This document shows positions 25,668 through 34,162 of a stretch of DNA of 64,000 bases, piece after piece (position 1 is the stretch's first letter; every line of letters begins with the position of its first letter). The stretch is from JAWPMT01 sp965601475. Its GTDB lineage: Bacteria; Bacteroidota; Bacteroidia; Cytophagales; Cyclobacteriaceae. A program made the position numbers and the translations under genes. Under the pieces are notes generated by a model that ran no database searches, was not told the DNA's origin, and saw only the letters and a list, made by a program, of their open reading frames with translations. Location: contig OZ271832.1 in NCBI GenBank assembly GCA_965601475.1, positions 558,001-622,000 on the forward strand, written 5' to 3'.

Positions 25668-26036
25668 ATGGAACAAATTGAACATGTAGTAGAGATCATC
25701 GCAACGATCATCGGGTATGTGGGGATGCTCTTCATCACACTAGGTGTGGTGCTCGCCATTATCCAATACATCGTCAGCCGCTTCGACAACAAATACACGA
25801 CGGACCATGTGCGGCTCACGCTCGGCACGTATATATTGATTGGATTAGAGTTCATGGTTGGCCAGGATATCATCGAAACCGTGTTGCATACCACCATGCA
25901 ACAGCTATACATGCTGGGGCTGATTGTTGTGATCAGGACCATCCTTGATTTCTTCCTGAGTCGTGAAATGGGACACCTCAAGCAACACATAGCAGAACAC
26001 GAGAAAGAGTTCAAAAGCCGGCAACATAACCCCTAG
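25668..26036 (+). CDS. DUF1622 family membrane protein
   Basis: 122-residue inner-membrane protein with three hydrophobic segments: EIIATIIGYVGMLFITLGVV, LGTYILIGLEFMVGQDIIET, and LYMLGLIVVIRTILDFFLSR. The order and the VRLTLGTYILIGLEF signature match DUF1622. The C-terminal tail is highly charged (HIAEHEKEFKSRQ). Function of the family is unknown. It appears monocistronic, and the AraC gene starts 155 bases later. Confidence 0.75.
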   Translation: MEQIEHVVEIIATIIGYVGMLFITLGVVLAIIQYIVSRFDNKYTTDHVRLTLGTYILIGLEFMVGQDIIETVLHTTMQQLYMLGLIVVIRTILDFFLSREMGHLKQHIAEHEKEFKSRQHNP

Positions 26037-26191
26037 CACAAACACTGGAGGACAACAATACACAGCATAAGCAGCGGTTTTCGATCGCTTGCAGATGGTG
26101 GTGCAATCTCCTACTTTAGAAGCAGCATTGCTATCCTGGCCTGCCTTGCTCACCGAGCATTGCTTTGCTAACACACTCAAATACATCACCT

Positions 26192-27013
26192 ATGAACTAC
26201 GAGACTTTTGAACCTCACGCCGATCTGGACGCCATTGTGAAATGTCACTGGACTTTGGAAGTTCCCGGTGGTATCGATGCCCCCAAGCAACGCATCATTC
26301 CAGATGGATGTATTGAAATGTGCTTCATCCTGGGCGACGACGTTAAAAGATTCACCTCCGACACTGATTACATCCTACAACCTCGGGCCATGGTTTTCGG
26401 TCAGATCACCAAACCATACTTCATTCAGCCCACTGGCTATGTCAATACTTTTGCCGTCCGGTTTTATCCCTACGGATTCGCGAACTTCATCAGCAAACCC
26501 ATTCACGCATTGGCAGATACCGAAACACCGATCACCGAACTATTTGACGAGGACGACGCCAAAGCATTGGAAAACAAAATCATCAACGCCCCATCTACAC
26601 AATCCCGAATCGCGAAAGTCGAAAGCTTCCTGCTAAGCAAACTCACCGAACAAACTGTGATTGAGAACATCGTGAAGTCAACGATTGATGCACTCTCGCG
26701 GACAAAAGGCAGTGCCTCCATTGGTTCAATACTTGAAGGTGAGGGGTCCAAAAGAAGAAATCTTGAGCGGAAGTTTTCAAAACAAGTGGGCATTAGTCCC
26801 AAGCAGTTGGGGAAAATCATCAGGTTGCAGGCAGCTTTGAAAATGATGCTGAACAGTCAGGGAGAGAGTTTGACCCAGGTCGCTTATGAAAATGAATACT
26901 ATGATCAGGCGCACTTCATAAAAGACTTCAGGGAGTTTACCGGCGTCAACCCCAAGCATTACCTCAGCGACGATCAAATGATGCTTTCATCGCTGATCTA
27001 TTCGAAAGATTGA
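26192..27013 (+). CDS. AraC family regulator with DUF6597-type N-terminus
   Basis: 273-residue regulator. The N-terminal half has the pattern HWTLEVPGGIDAPKQRIIPD and then FGQITKPYFIQPTGYVNTFA, seen in AraC proteins with the DUF6597 domain. The C-terminal DNA-binding part is GISPKQLGKIIRLQAALKMM and VAYENEYYDQAHFIKDFREF, ending GVNPKHYL. ATG 26192 is taken rather than TTG 26165 upstream. The following VOC gene starts 71 bases after the stop and may be its target, since AraC/VOC pairs are common. Confidence 0.85.
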   Translation: MNYETFEPHADLDAIVKCHWTLEVPGGIDAPKQRIIPDGCIEMCFILGDDVKRFTSDTDYILQPRAMVFGQITKPYFIQPTGYVNTFAVRFYPYGFANFISKPIHALADTETPITELFDEDDAKALENKIINAPSTQSRIAKVESFLLSKLTEQTVIENIVKSTIDALSRTKGSASIGSILEGEGSKRRNLERKFSKQVGISPKQLGKIIRLQAALKMMLNSQGESLTQVAYENEYYDQAHFIKDFREFTGVNPKHYLSDDQMMLSSLIYSKD

Positions 27014-27084
27014 AGCTGTCGCACTTTTACAATTTCTATTCATTCCACCCTCGTAACTATGTCATGGATTATCATATCGAAAAA

Positions 27085-27570
27085 ATGAAATATAAAGTAC
27101 TCAAAGTAGCCATTATCCTGTCATGGGCGACAATGTTCAGTTCGACCCTCACGGAAATTCATGCTCAGGACAATTCATCAAGTAACTCAAATAGTAATAC
27201 CATGAACACCTTCGTATCCATCTTCGAAATTCCCGCGAATGACATATCAAGAGCAGTAACCTTCTATCAGGAAGTCCTGGGCATAGCCATCGAGCAAATG
27301 AATTTTGGGGAGCTGGAAATGGGCCTTTTCCCCTACGAAGGACAAGCCGTAACCGGAGTAATCATGAAAGGGGAAGGAAATGAACCTGGCGCGAATGGCA
27401 CAACCATATACCTGAATGGTGGTGACGACCTCCAGACCAGTCTGGACAAGGTTGAGGCGTTTGGTGGCAAAATCCTTGTGCCCAAAACACCCCATGCGGA
27501 TGGGGTCGGATTTTTTGCCTTATTCCTGGATTCGGAAGGAAACAAAATGGGTTTGCACTCCCCGAACTGA
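27085..27570 (+). CDS. Secreted VOC (glyoxalase/bleomycin-resistance fold) protein
   Basis: About 161 residues from ATG 27085. The first 30 residues form a signal peptide (AIILSWATMFSSTLTEIHAQ) and then a Ser/Asn-rich linker. The remaining 120 residues are one VOC module: FVSIFEIPANDISRAVTFYQ, MGLFPYEGQ, and a C-terminal FFALFLDSEGNKMGLHS with the usual metal-site glutamate replaced or shifted. Export of a VOC protein is unusual, because most are cytoplasmic. An internal ATG at 27202 (MNTFVSIFE) would give an ordinary cytoplasmic protein. Substrate unknown. Confidence 0.7.
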   Translation: MKYKVLKVAIILSWATMFSSTLTEIHAQDNSSSNSNSNTMNTFVSIFEIPANDISRAVTFYQEVLGIAIEQMNFGELEMGLFPYEGQAVTGVIMKGEGNEPGANGTTIYLNGGDDLQTSLDKVEAFGGKILVPKTPHADGVGFFALFLDSEGNKMGLHSPN

Positions 27571-27713
27571 ACCTGAAGTCCGAAAAAGGCCCGAATGCCT
27601 TTGCATGTCGGGGTTTGGCATGTTATTTGAATCCAGGAGGAGATGTTTGTTGATTGTGTTATCGAAACTCGATAAGCCAGCATATACCGCATTACCTACT
27701 CAGAATTTGAGCT

Positions 27714-28235
27714 ATGAGTAACAAAGTCTATTTCTTCGCACTTCTGGTATTCGGAAATATATTCTACGCCTGCAATTCAGACGATTTGGCGTATTCCAGT
27801 GAATACGAGAAAAGTAAAGCCGTCTGGTTGGAGTTTAAGTCGTCTTCCAACAACACCTACAGCTACACGGTAGTCAATAGCTCATGGGTGGGTATAGGTT
27901 CGAAAACGGCCCTCTCCATTCAAGATGGGATCATCACCCAAAGAGATTTCGAATACACCTTCGCGGATGGCGTGCCCGATGACTTCCATGAAACTGAACT
28001 CCGATGGACAGAAACCGGGGTTGAAATTGGCACACACGAAGTCGGAGCCGAAGCCCTTACATTGGACGAAGTTTATGCCAGGGCGGAATCGGACTGGCTA
28101 CTCGAAAGAGCGGATGCGACCATCACCTTTGAAACAGCGAATGAGGGAATGATCTCAACCTGTGGCTACGTGCCGGATGGGTGTGCGGATGACTGTTTCA
28201 GGGGTATCCAAATCAGTAGCATTGAAGCGCTCTAA
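27714..28235 (+). CDS. Lipoprotein, DUF6174-like
   Basis: 173-residue envelope protein with a lipobox (FGNIFYAC, Cys20). The mature part has WLEFKSSSNNTYSYTVVN, LSIQDGIITQRDFEY and TLDEVYARAESDW, a beta-sheet layout that resembles DUF6174. The last part has a Cys pair (CGYVPDGCADDCF) that could form disulfides. It stands alone between the VOC and DUF1080 genes with no visible promoter. Function unknown. Confidence 0.55.
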   Translation: MSNKVYFFALLVFGNIFYACNSDDLAYSSEYEKSKAVWLEFKSSSNNTYSYTVVNSSWVGIGSKTALSIQDGIITQRDFEYTFADGVPDDFHETELRWTETGVEIGTHEVGAEALTLDEVYARAESDWLLERADATITFETANEGMISTCGYVPDGCADDCFRGIQISSIEAL

Positions 28236-28475
28236 AGCCCGGCAAATCATTGACGACAGTCAAATATGATATACTCCCCTACTGGCTGGAAGAAGTAATT
28301 GTCGTACTGTGAGATTGTATAAAAAAGGCACCTGTTCCTAGCCAGGGGTGATTGCCATATTGTAGACCTGGAGGTCCTTCATTATCTTGGAGGTTCGCCT
28401 TGCCGGATGCATACGGCCCCGGAACCAATTGCATATCGCGGGAGAACACCAGGATTTTGTAAGACAGAAACTGAC

Positions 28476-29336
28476 ATGCCCAACCTCATAAGATGCCTGC
28501 CACTCGTAGTGGCACTCGCTTGTAATTCCACCAAAACCGACCAACCGACGGAAGAATGGCAGTCGCTCTGGAATGGACGGGACTTCACCGGTTGGCATAC
28601 TTATTTTGCTAGTCCATATTCAGGTATGGACAAATCCCAGGAGGGATTTTTGGGACTGAACAATCCCGATCAAGATGTCATTGCAGTAGTCGAGCTGGAT
28701 GATGGCCCCGCACTTCAAGTATCAGGAGTCTCATGGGGAATGATGTTTACAGACAAAGCATTCGGCAATTATCATCTCAAACTGAAGGTCAAGTGGGGTA
28801 ACGATATGCATGTGCCTCGAGAAAACGGACCAAGAGATAGTGGTTTGTTGTACCACGGGTTTGGTGAACCGGGTTCTGCCTATGTATGGATGAGTTCCCA
28901 GGAATTGCAGATTCAGGAAGGTGATATGGGTGACTATTGGCCCACCGGAGATATCGCCATAGATGTCCCCAGCACACTCAACGACAGTCTGTTTTATCGG
29001 TATAAGGAATCAGCACCCCTACGTAGATACTACTTTGCCGACATCGTACAAGAGCAGGGCTTATACGACAGTTTGGCCAAACGAAGGGTCATCAAGCATC
29101 CCGAAAGCGAGAATCCGATAGGGGAATGGAATGACATAGAGTTGATCTGCTATGGTGATTCCAGCATTCATGTAGTGAATGGCAAGGTAGTGATGCGTCT
29201 TTTCAATTCGCGTAAAATGAGCGACAACAGCCCTGTGAGATCCGGCAAAATCATACTTCAGTCCGAAGGAGCGGAAGTCTATTTCAAGGACATCAAACTC
29301 AAGCCCATTGACAAGATGCCTGCAATTTCATTGTGA
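28476..29336 (+). CDS. DUF1080 lipoprotein (3-keto-disaccharide hydrolase family)
   Basis: 286-residue lipoprotein: the signal is short and ends LPLVVALAC (Cys16), followed by a Thr/Pro linker. The body is a concanavalin-like DUF1080 domain with WQSLWNGRDFTGWHTYF, NYHLKLKVKWG, RDSGLLYHGFGEPG, SSQELQIQEGDMGDYWPTG, ELICYGDSSIHVVNGKVVMR and EVYFKDIKLKPI. Members cleave 3-keto-glycosides or bind sugar-like ligands. The longer frame from ATG 28407 is rejected because it would bury the lipoprotein signal. A membrane LuxR gene follows 24 bases later. Confidence 0.85.
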   Translation: MPNLIRCLPLVVALACNSTKTDQPTEEWQSLWNGRDFTGWHTYFASPYSGMDKSQEGFLGLNNPDQDVIAVVELDDGPALQVSGVSWGMMFTDKAFGNYHLKLKVKWGNDMHVPRENGPRDSGLLYHGFGEPGSAYVWMSSQELQIQEGDMGDYWPTGDIAIDVPSTLNDSLFYRYKESAPLRRYYFADIVQEQGLYDSLAKRRVIKHPESENPIGEWNDIELICYGDSSIHVVNGKVVMRLFNSRKMSDNSPVRSGKIILQSEGAEVYFKDIKLKPIDKMPAISL

Positions 29337-29360
29337 TGACAACAGACCATTAGGAGAGAA

Positions 29361-29774
29361 ATGATGAAGGCCGTGAATATCGACAACAAGAAACTGTTTC
29401 TCATTTGCCTAACCATCGTGATCGTCATTTGCGTACTTGTATTCAATGTGGTGTACTTCTCCAGCTACTACGGCATCGTGCAAATCGATTATTTCAACTC
29501 ATTGCTTTTGGTCCCCTTGATCATCCTCATTTTCTCTTTGGGAATGTTTCTTGAACAGCGCAAGCATAGAGAGTCTTTCAGGAAAATTGAAACTTTCAAT
29601 CTGACGCCAAAGGAGAAAGAAGTAATAAACCTGATCCTGGAGAAGAAAAGAAACCAGGAAATTGCCGACGCACTTTTTGTAGAGCGCTCGACTATCAAAA
29701 CCCACATCAATGGCATCTACAAGAAAGTAGGTGTGAAGAGTAGACATGAACTAGAGAAAAAGTTAAGCAGCTAA
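29361..29774 (+). CDS. Membrane-anchored LuxR-type DNA-binding protein
   Basis: 137 residues. Two membrane helices (about residues 12-33 and 45-66) are followed by a cytoplasmic LuxR helix-turn-helix: LTPKEKEVINLILEKKRNQE, VERSTIKTHINGIYKKVG. There is no receiver or ligand domain, so signal input must come through the membrane part or a partner. Such mini-regulators are seen in Bacteroidota but are poorly described. It lies close to the DUF1080 gene and about 107 bases before a DUF4199 membrane protein, which might be a partner. The start is the first of two adjacent ATGs. Confidence 0.75.
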   Translation: MMKAVNIDNKKLFLICLTIVIVICVLVFNVVYFSSYYGIVQIDYFNSLLLVPLIILIFSLGMFLEQRKHRESFRKIETFNLTPKEKEVINLILEKKRNQEIADALFVERSTIKTHINGIYKKVGVKSRHELEKKLSS

Positions 29775-29881
29775 TAACCAGTAGCTTGTAAAAATCCACC
29801 CTTTTCTCCACCCCCCGATTTGATTGAAAAAATTTGAGATCGACCCATTTTTGGACTCATCAAAAACGTCAAGGATTTCCT

Positions 29882-30412
29882 ATGTCACCATCAAAAAAAT
29901 ATGCTATTGCAGCGGGACTATTGATTGCATTAGCCGGATCACTCCTCATGTTCCTCTTATTGGGCCTTGGGTTCGTAGGACCGGAATCTGTCCGCAATGA
30001 CAGGTTCATGCTAGGCGGAACGATCTTGTTTATCGCCTTGTATGTCTTTCTCCTCTTCGGTATCTACATCAGTATCACAAAAGCCAAAAAATCAGATGAG
30101 GGCTCACTCACTTTCAGGAAAGCCTTCGCGCAGGGCGTGGTCACCAGTGCCGCCGCTGCAGTATTTGCAGTGGTGTTCACGATCTTGTTCTATGAGGTGC
30201 TCTACCCCCAATTCACGGCAGACGTGATTGCCGTACTCAATGAGAAGCTATCGAGGCAGAATTTGACCCCTCCAGAGATACAGCAGAAGGTACAGGAACA
30301 AACCCGCTACTACAGTACCGGTATGCAGGCCCAGTTCACCTTTGTAGGAAATCTCATAACGGGCATAGCATTTACATTGATCCTAAGTCTTTTTTTGAAA
30401 TCAAAAACCTAA
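29882..30412 (+). CDS. DUF4199 family membrane protein
   Basis: 176-residue inner-membrane protein with four hydrophobic segments: AAGLLIALAGSLLMFLLLG, GTILFIALYVFLLFGIYIS, GVVTSAAAAVFAVVFTILFY, and TFVGNLITGIAFTLILSLF. The order, and the FRKAFAQGVVTS loop after helix two, match DUF4199. The family is of unknown function and common in Bacteroidota. ATG 29882 is taken over the open frame from 29834. The DUF1801 gene starts 4 bases after its stop, so the two are co-transcribed. Confidence 0.7.
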   Translation: MSPSKKYAIAAGLLIALAGSLLMFLLLGLGFVGPESVRNDRFMLGGTILFIALYVFLLFGIYISITKAKKSDEGSLTFRKAFAQGVVTSAAAAVFAVVFTILFYEVLYPQFTADVIAVLNEKLSRQNLTPPEIQQKVQEQTRYYSTGMQAQFTFVGNLITGIAFTLILSLFLKSKT

Positions 30413-30416
30413 AACC

Positions 30417-30749
30417 ATGAGTGAAGAGATAAATGCATATATCGAAAAATTCGACAGTAGTCAGCAAGCGATTTTGGTTAGGTTACATGAAACTATCATG
30501 TCAGTCTTACCCAGCCCCAAGGAACAATACAAATGGGGCCGACCTGTTTACGCTACCACCAAAGATGTTTGCTATTTGCAGGCCACAAAAAAATATGTGA
30601 CGTTGGGTTTCTTTGAATTTGACAAAATCACGACCAACAAACATCTGATCGAGGGTACGGGAAAATCGATGAGACACATCAAGCTGTCCGACATCAAAGA
30701 TATTGAGGAGTTGCAGGTAACACAGATGCTGATGGAGGTCTTAGAGTAG
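30417..30749 (+). CDS. DUF1801 domain protein
   Basis: 110-residue cytoplasmic protein of the DUF1801 group (YdhG-like). Features are AYIEKFDSSQQAILVRLHET, KEQYKWGRPVYATTKDVCYL and KYVTLGFFEF, with a C-terminal helix. These small proteins bind unknown ligands. The gene follows the DUF4199 gene after 4 bases. It is intact, unlike the DUF1801 copies near 36.9-37.4 kb. Confidence 0.75.
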   Translation: MSEEINAYIEKFDSSQQAILVRLHETIMSVLPSPKEQYKWGRPVYATTKDVCYLQATKKYVTLGFFEFDKITTNKHLIEGTGKSMRHIKLSDIKDIEELQVTQMLMEVLE

Positions 30750-30897
30750 GACCGAAGTCAGTTGATAAACGTCATCCACTGTCATGGGCATCAACAGCCA
30801 ATTGTGGTCGCAAAGACCTAACTTTTAGATGAAAGGGCCGTTTCAACTAAGAAAGTAATGGCTCCTGCTTTCTTCTCAGACGTGCCAGGTAATTCTT

Positions 30898-31815
30898 ATG
30901 AATGTGAAATTACAGCTGACCATAGTCTCAACATTGCTCCTGACAGGATGTTCATTCCTGGCTAGCCCGAAACAAGAAATCAGCTCCTATCACTCAGCTG
31001 TTGAATTGTTGGAGCCCATCATATTCGCCCAGGGTCAGGTGAGCACCGTCAACGGGATCAGCTTCTCCAAAATGGGTGACACGCTGTATACCTCAGGCAC
31101 ACTAGAAAGGAAATTTGACAATGACAGGTCCTATGCCGGTATTTTCGAATCTTTCTACGTTGAAGACGGTTGGACCGAGCCCAGGATATTGGATATGGGC
31201 ATAGACATTGACGCCTATCATCCGGTATTGTCAATGGACAACAACATACTCTTCTTCAATTCCCGCTCTCACCTGGACTCTATCAACAAGTCCGTGCCCC
31301 ATGACATTTGGGCGGCCTACCAGACTCAGCAAGGTTGGAGCGAGCCGGCTCCAGTCGAGGGGATCAATTCCGAAGCATACGACTCCTATCCGTCAGTTGC
31401 GGCAAATCTAAATTTGTATTTCAATTCGGACCGACCAGGAGGTAAGGGCGGAATGGACCTGTATATGGCTCGCTACATCGATGGGCAATACCAAAAACCC
31501 GTGAACCTGGAAGCATTAAATAGCGAGGATGTGGAAAATGATCTGGTCATAGATCCGGAGGAAAGGTTCATCATTTTCAATCGGTACATACATGCCACCG
31601 CCACAATTGATCTCTTCATAGCCTTCCGAAAGGGCAACAGTTGGTCCAATCCCAGAAAGCTAGATAACCTCAATGCCGATGACACCTGGGAACTGACCCC
31701 TTCGCTTTCACCAGATGGGAAATATTTTTTCTATGAACTGGACAACAACATCATGCAGGTGGAGCTGGCTCATTTGATCTATTCCGAGGAATGGCCTGGC
31801 CTGGGCAAGCGGTGA
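30898..31815 (+). CDS. PD40 (WD40-like propeller) lipoprotein
   Basis: 305-residue lipoprotein (lipobox LLLTGC, Cys18). The body is a beta-propeller with PD40 blades: ISFSKMGDTLYTSG, PVLSMDNNILFFNSRSH, PSVAANLNLYFNSDRPGGKG, LVIDPEERFIIFNRY, PSLSPDGKYFFYELD. Each blade has the S/P-D-G-x-x-x-x-F/Y pattern. It is related in style to the C-terminal part of the Ntn-hydrolase at 3783. Likely a surface or periplasmic binding protein. It ends 104 bases before the hydrolase at 31920. Confidence 0.8.
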   Translation: MNVKLQLTIVSTLLLTGCSFLASPKQEISSYHSAVELLEPIIFAQGQVSTVNGISFSKMGDTLYTSGTLERKFDNDRSYAGIFESFYVEDGWTEPRILDMGIDIDAYHPVLSMDNNILFFNSRSHLDSINKSVPHDIWAAYQTQQGWSEPAPVEGINSEAYDSYPSVAANLNLYFNSDRPGGKGGMDLYMARYIDGQYQKPVNLEALNSEDVENDLVIDPEERFIIFNRYIHATATIDLFIAFRKGNSWSNPRKLDNLNADDTWELTPSLSPDGKYFFYELDNNIMQVELAHLIYSEEWPGLGKR

Positions 31816-31919
31816 TCCCTATATCCAGTCAAAACGAAATCTCTTCTCATTCTTCCAGACCTTCTTGGACCAGCTTTCAAACTTTACGTATACAACATTT
31901 TCACATAGACCCACGATCC

Positions 31920-32750
31920 ATGAAATACACTTTATTTGTCCTCGGGCTACTAGCAAGCACCCTCACTATTGCGCAAGACACCACCGGATTCTGCGATCCA
32001 GCTGAGGGTGGCATCGAGGAAAGATGGTACGACACGAAAATTGGAAGCCAGAAAGCACTCATCTTCTCTCCCGAATCCACCGCCAATTCAAACCTCGTGG
32101 TGTTCATTCATGGCGATTCACCGTTTGGCGATCCAACATACCAGTACCACATCTCAAAACGCCTCTCGGAAATTACAAACAGCGTTACTGCAGCAATTCT
32201 GCGCCCCGGTTATAAGGATGGTTGTGGCGATACCTCCGAGGGTATCAGGGGCCTCACCATGGGAGACAACTACACTCAAGAAGTTGTAGACGCACTCGCA
32301 ACCGTCATTTCTGCAATCCAGGGAGAAGAAAAGACGAAACAGACCATTGTGATGGGTCACTCCGGAGGAGCAGCGCTTACCGCGCTACTAGCTGAATCAA
32401 ACCCCGAGCTTGCCAATCAATCGATTCTCGTGGCTTGCCCCTGCAATCTGAGCGCCTGGAGAAAATCAATGGAAGCACTGACCGAGAGTTCAAACTGGTC
32501 CAGACCGATGGGGGGACTATCTCCCATTGATGGCATATCTGAACTTGCTTTAGATAAAAACATACGACTCTACGTAGGCGAGAATGACCCGGTAGCACCT
32601 CCCTCCCTAACCTCAGAATTCTTCAACGCTGCGCAGCGCCTGGGTGCCAATGTGACCATGAACATCATTCCGGGAGAAGGTCATGAGTCCATTTTGAAAC
32701 CTGAATACCTCTTGCTGATGATGAAGGATGCTGGCTTGCTTCCGGATTGA
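31920..32750 (+). CDS. Secreted alpha/beta hydrolase
   Basis: 276 residues with a signal peptide ending TLTIAQ (about residue 19). The nucleophile Ser148 lies in the elbow GHSGG, the oxyanion strand is VVFIHGDSP (about 60-68), the acid is in YVGENDPVAPP and the base in GEGHES near residue 256. This is the complete catalytic triad layout. ATG 31920 is chosen because it places the signal peptide correctly; the frame is open 129 bases upstream, into the PD40 gene. Substrate unknown; the fold includes esterases, lipases and peptidases. Confidence 0.8.
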   Translation: MKYTLFVLGLLASTLTIAQDTTGFCDPAEGGIEERWYDTKIGSQKALIFSPESTANSNLVVFIHGDSPFGDPTYQYHISKRLSEITNSVTAAILRPGYKDGCGDTSEGIRGLTMGDNYTQEVVDALATVISAIQGEEKTKQTIVMGHSGGAALTALLAESNPELANQSILVACPCNLSAWRKSMEALTESSNWSRPMGGLSPIDGISELALDKNIRLYVGENDPVAPPSLTSEFFNAAQRLGANVTMNIIPGEGHESILKPEYLLLMMKDAGLLPD

Positions 32751-32841
32751 GATAGGTTATTTTTCTGGTAGCATAATCGGCTCTACGGCCACAAACGGCA
32801 TGTTTTATTGAAATCACGATAGTTGTCATATTTCGAACAAA

Positions 32842-32872
32842 TTGTTTTTATGAAAGGACTTTCATATTTTTG
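32842..32872 (+). promoter_or_regulatory. Promoter of the MarR-GNAT gene
   Basis: TTG (32842-32844), 20 bases, then TATTTTTG (32865-32872), a full match to TAnnTTTG with correct spacing. It lies 18 bases before ATG 32891. The first operator palindrome (32849-32866) fills the spacer between the two elements. Confidence 0.65.
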
Positions 32873-32888
32873 TGAAAGGACTTTCATA
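32849..32888 (+). promoter_or_regulatory. Tandem palindromic operator upstream of the MarR-GNAT gene
   Basis: Two copies of the palindrome TATGAAAG-GA-CTTTCATA start 22 bases apart (32849-32866 and 32871-32888). The first is perfect with 8-base arms; the second has one mismatch (TGTGAAAG). Two sites two helical turns apart, one between the promoter elements and one just after the -7 box, is a classic layout for a dimeric MarR repressor blocking its own promoter. Confidence 0.65.
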
Positions 32889-32890
32889 AG

Positions 32891-33838
32891 ATGGACATAT
32901 TGCATAACCTGGGGTACCTCGCCAGTGCCACCAGATTCAGAAGGATCAGCGAGCGACTATACCTGGATGGAGATAGAATTTACCAGAATGCAGGCATCAA
33001 CTTCAAAGCCAGTTGGTTTTCTGTCTTCTATGTAGTCGCAAAATCTGATCAGCCAGTCACCATTCTTGACATTGCCAATCAGATAGATTTCTCTCATATA
33101 TCCGTTAAGAATGTCGTTCGGGAGCTTGAAAAGGAACAACTCGTCGTCATAAGTGCAAACCCAGCGGACAAACGTTCCAAACTGATATCCCTGAGCAAAC
33201 CGGGCAAGGCTATTCTTCAGCGACTCACACCAATTTGGCAATCATTTTCCCAGGCCCTGAGCACAACATTTGAAAGCGGGCATCCTGATATCCTAAACAT
33301 CCTGGATCGAATTGACTTCGAAATTGAGTCAAAACCCATCTATGAACGTGTAAAGGAGACGGATATTGATCAGGTCCGTGTCATCGACTACAAACCCAGT
33401 CTGCAAGGCAAGTTCTATGAGCTAGCTGCCCCCTGGCTCTCAGAGGTATTGGATGGACAACTGGAAGAAGAAGACAAATTCACGCTTGCCAAGCCGGAAG
33501 AAGCCTATCTGCAGCAGGGTGGATTTCTTTTCTTCGCCTCCTACCGCGAGCGTATTGTGGGTTGCGTTGTGCTGAAAAGATTGGATGATAGCACATTTGA
33601 ATTTGCCAAGCTGTTTGTTAATCCCAATTTCAGACAACTTGGAGTTGCCACAAAACTCATAGAAAGGTGCATCACCAGGTGCAGAGAAAATGACGCGACC
33701 GAACTATGGCTCCAGACCACCATGTCCATGCCAAAAGCCCATCGATTATACGAGAAGCTAGGTTTTGTCGATGCTCCTGCTCCTCCACAAATGACTGTAT
33801 TGAATCGAACCGAAAAAATCATGTACAGAGCTTTATGA
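32891..33838 (+). CDS. MarR-type regulator fused to GNAT acetyltransferase
   Basis: 315 residues with two domains. Residues 1-150 are a MarR winged helix (QPVTILDIANQIDFSHISVK, LVVISANPADKRSKLISLSK). Residues 165-315 are a GNAT acetyltransferase with the acetyl-CoA motif LFVNPNFRQLGVATKLIERC and a later YEKLGFVDA. The fusion is a known family: the regulator part may sense a small molecule that the other part modifies, or the acetyltransferase may act on cell metabolites. ATG 32891 follows a promoter and two palindromes directly. A small membrane gene overlaps by 4 bases. Confidence 0.9.
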   Translation: MDILHNLGYLASATRFRRISERLYLDGDRIYQNAGINFKASWFSVFYVVAKSDQPVTILDIANQIDFSHISVKNVVRELEKEQLVVISANPADKRSKLISLSKPGKAILQRLTPIWQSFSQALSTTFESGHPDILNILDRIDFEIESKPIYERVKETDIDQVRVIDYKPSLQGKFYELAAPWLSEVLDGQLEEEDKFTLAKPEEAYLQQGGFLFFASYRERIVGCVVLKRLDDSTFEFAKLFVNPNFRQLGVATKLIERCITRCRENDATELWLQTTMSMPKAHRLYEKLGFVDAPAPPQMTVLNRTEKIMYRAL

Positions 33839-34053
33839 CCCATCTTGTAGGCTATTGCGCACTGGCTTTGAATCTCCTTTCAATGACCAGAAGAAAGATC
33901 GTCTACCTGCGGATTCTCTCGCTTCTCGCCAATGCCCTATATGTGGTTTATGGAATCCTGCTGCAAGCACCACCCTTTATCATTGGATGTGGCTTAGCCA
34001 TGCTCATACACCTCTACCAATTGTATTCCATTTACAAAGTGAAAGTCCAGTAA
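33835..34053 (+). CDS. Small membrane protein, YgjV-like
   Basis: 72-residue protein with three membrane helices: HLVGYCALALNLLSM, IVYLRILSLLANALYVVYGI, and APPFIIGCGLAMLIHLYQLY. It resembles YgjV-type inner-membrane proteins, which have a PQ-loop-like layout; the assignment is by general pattern. ATG 33835 overlaps the MarR-GNAT stop (ATGA), so it is coupled to that gene and under the same operator. A transport or export role for the compound handled by the fusion protein is a guess. Confidence 0.6.
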   Translation: MTHLVGYCALALNLLSMTRRKIVYLRILSLLANALYVVYGILLQAPPFIIGCGLAMLIHLYQLYSIYKVKVQ

Positions 34054-34162
34054 TGGAAATCCCCGCATTGAGATACATTTGCCGGGTCCTGTACTCGCCA
34101 TTCCGAAGCTCAAAGGAAGGGGAAGGATGATGTGAAAGAGAATGTACTAAGTATTTACTCAA

